From: Acetivibrio sp964466645
Lineage (GTDB): Bacteria; Bacillota; Clostridia; Acetivibrionales; Acetivibrionaceae
Direction: 5' to 3'
Assembly (NCBI GenBank): GCA_964466645.1
Contig: CAYXPB010000210.1
Coordinates: 1 to 9,466, forward strand
DNA: 9,466 nucleotides
Part shown: one piece after another, positions 6,296 through 9,466 of the stretch
Numbering within the stretch: the stretch's first letter is position 1
How the letters are laid out: every line of letters starts with the position of its first letter
Notes under the pieces: generated by a model
Databases searched by the model: none
Told to the model about the DNA's origin: nothing
What the model saw: the letters and a program-made list of their open reading frames with translations, nothing else
Position numbers and translations under genes: made by a program

Positions 6296-8227
6296 ATGAA
6301 GAGAGCAATAGCAATAGTACTTATTTTTTTTATGAATATTTTTATTACAAGCAATTTTTCCATGGCAATGCTGTTTTTTAATGAAAATGAAGCGGAAGCA
6401 GTAGAGGAAACGATAGAGAAGAGCAGTATTCTGTTTATGATTAACAATCCCTATGCCGAAGTCAATGGTGAATTTCATTTGCTTGACCCCGAAAACGCCG
6501 AGGTAAAATCTGTTATTATGAATGGCCGTACTTTAATACCTTTAAGGTTTTTTACAGAAAACTTTGGCTTTGAAGTTGAATGGGATGCAAACGAAGGCAC
6601 AGCTACTATAGTTAAAGGGGACAAAACAATATGCTTAAAGCCCGATAGCTCTGTAATATCAGTTAACAAAAGTGAAGTTCAATTAGATACAGCATCAAAG
6701 CTTATTCAAAATCGACTACATGTTCCTTTGCGTAATATAAATGAGATAATTGGGAAAAAGGTATCCTATAGGAACGGAATAATATTAGTTACTGATGGTG
6801 ATATATCTATTGAAGACTACAGTAATGAAGAATTTGCAAAAGTGTATTACAATTTTGTGCGAAGCAAAATTATGAAGGAGCACAAAATTAAGGCTGTTGC
6901 AAAGTGGGAAGCTGCTACTTATTTGGTGGACCATATTTTGGCGTATTATAACAAGAGCATACCAACTGTTGATTTATACTTGTTTCCAGATTATAGGGAT
7001 ATTCCGCAGGAAGCATACTACCATTGCAGTTTAGCAGCATACCTGAATTTGTTAGAAGTGGAAAAGGGTGATTTTGAGCCGTTTAAAAGCCTGTCTGATA
7101 CTGAAATAGATCAAGCACTTTTAAGCTTTGAAGAAATGCTTATAAACGAGCCGGATTTGAGTTTTACAAATGCCAGTGAGAACAAAAAGGATTTGTTATC
7201 CATTATTAATGATATAATTAAAAATGAGTCTGATCTAATAAGAATAAGTGTTTACGATTTTGCTACCGAAACAACAGTAAGTTATAATGGACAAGAACGT
7301 TTTTATCCAGCGAGTTTGACTAAGGTTGCAAATCTTTTGTGCTTTCTTGAAGGAATACAAAAAGGTGACTTTTCTTTGGATAATACCTATACACTAAAGC
7401 AAAGTGATAAATATATAAGGAATACTAAGGTGAGCGGAACAGGCAACTTGCAATTCCAGGCAAATGGGACAAAATATACATACAGAGATATTCTCTCTAG
7501 AATGATTAGTTTGAGTGACAACATAGCTGCCAATATAATTTTTGACACTTTAGGCAATTCGAAACTAGATTCTTTTTGTGAAGGCTATGGACTGAAGGAC
7601 ACCAGAATTTATAAAAAGTTCTATGATGGAAATAAAGCATTCCCAAGTAATCACACAACAGCCGAGGATCTCAATAAGATGCTTGTATTACTGGAAAACA
7701 GAATATCAGTGGAAGACAGCTTAGCAGTTCAGGGTATTGAATTTATGAAGGAAACGGAAGATAAGGATAGAATAGCTCTATATAAGCCAGAAGATGTGGT
7801 GATAGCAAATAAAATAGGATGTTTGAATAGTCTGTCTGCGGATATGGCGCTGATTTATTTTCCGGATAGGGAGCCTATAGCTCTGACAATCGTAGTTGAA
7901 GATAATAACCGGAAAGAAATAGACAAGGATGAGGCAAATAAATTAATAGGGACTCTTTCAAGAGAGATAATCAATTATTATAGTTCAGAAAATGGTCCTT
8001 TATTGTATATTGATGGGAATTTAGTACAGGAAAGGACAGGCCTTCGTTTTATAGATAGCAGACCGTTTGTCAAAGAGCAGAGTTGGTTAGATGGCTATTT
8101 AGCAGAGGGTAGGATGTTTGGAAAAGAAAATTATATTTCGTTAGATTCGTTGGTAAGGGATAATAAGTGTACTTATTCGCTTAAAGAATATCCTCAGCAA
8201 GCAATAAGTATTGTTAATAGGAATTGA
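6296..8227 (+). CDS. Secreted multidomain serine hydrolase (beta-lactamase/PBP fold) with copper-amine-oxidase-type N-terminal domain
   Basis: The 643-residue protein begins with a signal peptide (1 to about 24, MKRAIAIVL...). Residues about 50-167 match the stalk domain named after the copper amine oxidase N-terminus (MNGRTLIPLRFFTENFG, VEWD, LHVPLRNINEIIG). It is common in clostridial surface proteins and usually has nothing to do with copper. Residues about 200-282 weakly resemble an SLH module (FPDYRDIP, then NLLEVEKGDFEP). Residues about 295-565 are a class A beta-lactamase-like serine hydrolase: Ser340-x-x-Lys343 (PASLTK), Ser407-Asp-Asn (SDN) and Lys506-Ile-Gly. The position of the deacylating glutamate appears to be Phe442. 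A penicillin-binding, DD-peptidase-like or regulatory role is therefore more likely than antibiotic hydrolysis. Residues 567-643 form a tail with a possible second half-stalk (YIDGNLV, YISLDSLV). The substrate is unknown. There is no lipobox, and no terminator is visible before ridA 95 bases downstream. Confidence 0.85.
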   Translation: MKRAIAIVLIFFMNIFITSNFSMAMLFFNENEAEAVEETIEKSSILFMINNPYAEVNGEFHLLDPENAEVKSVIMNGRTLIPLRFFTENFGFEVEWDANEGTATIVKGDKTICLKPDSSVISVNKSEVQLDTASKLIQNRLHVPLRNINEIIGKKVSYRNGIILVTDGDISIEDYSNEEFAKVYYNFVRSKIMKEHKIKAVAKWEAATYLVDHILAYYNKSIPTVDLYLFPDYRDIPQEAYYHCSLAAYLNLLEVEKGDFEPFKSLSDTEIDQALLSFEEMLINEPDLSFTNASENKKDLLSIINDIIKNESDLIRISVYDFATETTVSYNGQERFYPASLTKVANLLCFLEGIQKGDFSLDNTYTLKQSDKYIRNTKVSGTGNLQFQANGTKYTYRDILSRMISLSDNIAANIIFDTLGNSKLDSFCEGYGLKDTRIYKKFYDGNKAFPSNHTTAEDLNKMLVLLENRISVEDSLAVQGIEFMKETEDKDRIALYKPEDVVIANKIGCLNSLSADMALIYFPDREPIALTIVVEDNNRKEIDKDEANKLIGTLSREIINYYSSENGPLLYIDGNLVQERTGLRFIDSRPFVKEQSWLDGYLAEGRMFGKENYISLDSLVRDNKCTYSLKEYPQQAISIVNRN

Positions 8228-8289
8228 TTTTGGGTGAGTTCTAAAAAGTAATTGGAAAACTGGCATTTCAAGAAATTTGATTTACATTT

Positions 8290-8304
8290 TTTTGCACTGC
8301 AAAA
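8290..8304 (+). repeat. 15-base palindrome just upstream of ridA
   Basis: TTTTGCA-C-TGCAAAA is a perfect inverted repeat with a one-base centre. It ends four bases before the ridA ribosome binding site (AAGGGGGA, 8309-8316). TTTACA at 8281-8286 could be a -35 box, but the matching -10 (AATAAT, 8303-8308) would put the transcript start inside the ribosome binding site, so I do not call a promoter. The palindrome may be an operator. Its half-site resembles that of the larger repeat at 4760-4786. Confidence 0.35.
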
Positions 8305-8322
8305 TAATAAGGGGGATATGTT

Positions 8323-8706
8323 ATGAAAATAGAGGTAATATCGACTAAGGATGCTCCTAAAGCTATAGGGCCGTATTCACAGGCTATTAGGGTTCAAAAT
8401 ATGGTTTACACTTCAGGACAAATACCTGCTGATCCATTGAATGGCGAAGTGGTTGACGGTGGTATTGAAAATCAGTCTAAACAGGCATTGGAAAATCTTA
8501 AAGCCGTTTTGGCTGAAGCAGGAACCGGGCTTGAAAATGTAATTAAGACAACGGTATTTATTAAGGATATGAAGGATTTTGCTTTAGTGAATCAAATTTA
8601 TGGACAATACTTTAAAGAACCTTATCCAGCAAGGTCGTGCGTAGAGGTGGCAAGATTACCTAAAGACGTCCTTATAGAAATTGAAGCAGTGGCAATTGTA
8701 CCTTAA
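8323..8706 (+). CDS. ridA: RidA family (YjgF/YER057c/UK114) reactive imine deaminase
   Basis: The 127-residue protein is full length for RidA. These trimeric cytoplasmic enzymes hydrolyse reactive enamines/imines such as 2-aminoacrylate, released by PLP-dependent dehydratases, to the keto acid and ammonia. Visible signatures are AIGPYSQA (14-21), TSGQIP (30-35), KTTVFIKDM (75-83) and PARSCVEVARLPKD (102-115). Arg104 corresponds to the substrate-carboxylate-binding Arg105 of the E. coli enzyme, and Glu119 to its Glu120, so it should be active. The ATG has a strong AAGGGGGA six bases upstream. The next gene begins 36 bases after the stop on the same strand, so the two are probably co-transcribed. 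Paralogues in this family can have other roles, but the residues fit the archetypal RidA subgroup. Confidence 0.93.
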   Translation: MKIEVISTKDAPKAIGPYSQAIRVQNMVYTSGQIPADPLNGEVVDGGIENQSKQALENLKAVLAEAGTGLENVIKTTVFIKDMKDFALVNQIYGQYFKEPYPARSCVEVARLPKDVLIEIEAVAIVP

Positions 8707-8726
8707 AGAGCAAAACTACAAGTAGT

Positions 8727-8738
8727 GGAGGGGTGAGG
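8727..8738 (+). promoter_or_regulatory. Ribosome binding site for a TTG start
   Basis: GGAGGGGTGAGG precedes the TTG at 8743. There is no in-frame ATG until about 8870, inside the conserved FAD domain. The TTG places the start a few residues before the dinucleotide-binding GxGxxG, as normal for this family. Confidence 0.7.
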
Positions 8739-8742
8739 ACTG

Positions 8743-9466
8743 TTGAAATTCGTAATTCTTGGAAATGGCGCAGCCGGAATATCTGCTGCTGAAAAGTTGC
8801 GACAGTTAGATGAGGGCAGTGATATTACAGTTGTAAGTATTGAAGATATACCGGTCTATACAAAGTTTATGCTTCCCGATTATATTGGTGGCAAGATTGC
8901 TAAGGATAAGCTTATTTTGAGGGATTTGAATTACTATGATAAAAATAGGATCAAACTTTTACTTAGTGAGAAAGTTGAGAGTATTGACAGCAATCAAAAA
9001 ATAGTCAAGCTTATAAGCGGTAAAGATCTTGAATATGACAAGCTGCTAATTGCTGTAGGAGGTAATTCTGTAGTTCCTAATATAGAAGGTTTGAAAGAGG
9101 TTGACTATTTTACCCTTAATTCAGTTAAAGATGCAGATGATATTATAAAGAATGCGCAAAAGGGAAAAAAAGCAGTTATTATAGGTGCCGGATTAACAGG
9201 AATCGAGACGGCGTTTGCCCTTAAACGACTGGGAATGAAAGTGACTATAATTGAAAAGGGTGCAAGAATTTTGCCTCAGCAGTTAGATGAACAATCTGCT
9301 CAAATGCTGGTGGAAATGATAAGAAAAGAAGATATAGAACTTTTACTCCAAAGGGATATCCAAAGGTTTATAAAGGACAATGGATTTTGGGTTGAAATGT
9401 CCAATAAAGAAAAAATTGGTTTTGACATGTCAGTGGTCTGTATTGGTACAAGACCAAATATTGATG
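8743..9466 (+). CDS. FAD-dependent NAD(P)H oxidoreductase, partial (3' end outside window)
   Basis: The frame stays open from the TTG at 8743 to the window end, giving 241 residues of an enzyme that is normally about 400 or more. It belongs to the pyridine nucleotide-disulphide oxidoreductase fold, in the group with NADH:rubredoxin oxidoreductases and the FAD domain of NirB-type nitrite reductases. The first dinucleotide fold at the N-terminus binds FAD (ILGNGAAGISAAEKL, Gly7-x-Gly9-x-x-Gly12). YTKFMLPDYIGG (39-50) fits the conserved Tyr-rich loop after it. LLIAVGG (101-107) is the usual FAD-binding strand. The second fold, VIIGAGLTGIETA (145-157, Gly148-x-Gly150-x-x-Gly153), binds NAD(P)H and is followed by VTIIEKG, and GTRPN (235-239) begins the second FAD motif. 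No redox-active CxxxxC is present in the visible part, so it is not a classical thioredoxin/glutathione-reductase type. The electron acceptor is unknown. The gene is 36 bases downstream of ridA and probably in its operon. Confidence 0.88.
   Translation, partial: MKFVILGNGAAGISAAEKLRQLDEGSDITVVSIEDIPVYTKFMLPDYIGGKIAKDKLILRDLNYYDKNRIKLLLSEKVESIDSNQKIVKLISGKDLEYDKLLIAVGGNSVVPNIEGLKEVDYFTLNSVKDADDIIKNAQKGKKAVIIGAGLTGIETAFALKRLGMKVTIIEKGARILPQQLDEQSAQMLVEMIRKEDIELLLQRDIQRFIKDNGFWVEMSNKEKIGFDMSVVCIGTRPNID

Noticed and set aside
6220..6669. Short minus-strand open frames over the start of the serine hydrolase gene
   Set aside because: They are antisense to the signal peptide and stalk domain, hydrophobic only because they mirror AT-rich sequence, and have no supporting ribosome binding site or homology.
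6296..8227. Antibiotic-resistance beta-lactamase
   Set aside because: The omega-loop glutamate position appears to be phenylalanine and the domain layout is that of a surface protein, so resistance is not supported.
8228..8322. Terminator or promoter between the serine hydrolase gene and ridA
   Set aside because: No stable stem with a T-tract is visible. The only -35/-10-like pair would start transcription inside the ridA ribosome binding site.

Overview
The window looks like chromosomal DNA from a low-GC, Gram-positive anaerobe of the Clostridia. I infer this from AT-rich sequence, strong purine-rich ribosome binding sites, signal peptides, copper-amine-oxidase-type 'stalk' domains, CAP and peptidoglycan-binding secreted proteins, and a c-di-AMP riboswitch in front of a cell-wall protein. 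The genus cannot be fixed from sequence alone; a cellulolytic or thermophilic clostridial relative is a guess. No mobile element, CRISPR array, tRNA or rRNA is visible.

Layout. Positions 2-835 (+) encode a secreted SH3b/CAP-domain protein. It converges on a minus-strand pair, and a strong, probably bidirectional hairpin (887-923) separates the two sides. The minus-strand pair is an 814-residue sugar-nucleotidyltransferase fusion (4398-1954) followed by an RluA-family pseudouridine synthase (1909-935). An intrinsic-terminator-like hairpin (1923-1948) lies between these two genes and abuts the ribosome binding site of the second. A roughly 530-base divergent regulatory region (4399-4930) follows. 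It holds two candidate promoters, two abutting inverted repeats, and a well-matched ydaO/yuaA (c-di-AMP) riboswitch. The riboswitch leads directly into a secreted protein with two peptidoglycan-binding repeats and an uncharacterised His-rich C-terminal domain (4931-6016), which ends at a strong terminator (6091-6130). Next is a secreted, multidomain serine hydrolase of the beta-lactamase/PBP fold (6296-8227). Last come RidA (8323-8706) and a TTG-started FAD/NAD(P) oxidoreductase that runs off the end of the window (8743-9466).

How they fit together. Three of the seven genes are secreted proteins predicted to act at the cell wall, and a fourth (the nucleotidyltransferase) probably supplies activated sugar for envelope polysaccharide. 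c-di-AMP control of the peptidoglycan-binding protein fits the known link between this second messenger, turgor and wall remodelling. RidA and the flavoprotein look like a separate small metabolic operon. The points most worth a second look are the riboswitch placed right next to the ribosome binding site, the degenerate mutase half of the nucleotidyltransferase fusion, the uncharacterised C-terminal domain of the riboswitch-controlled protein, and the serine hydrolase that keeps SxxK/SDN/KxG but lacks the deacylation glutamate of class A beta-lactamases. I did not find strong evidence of a wholly new multi-gene system.
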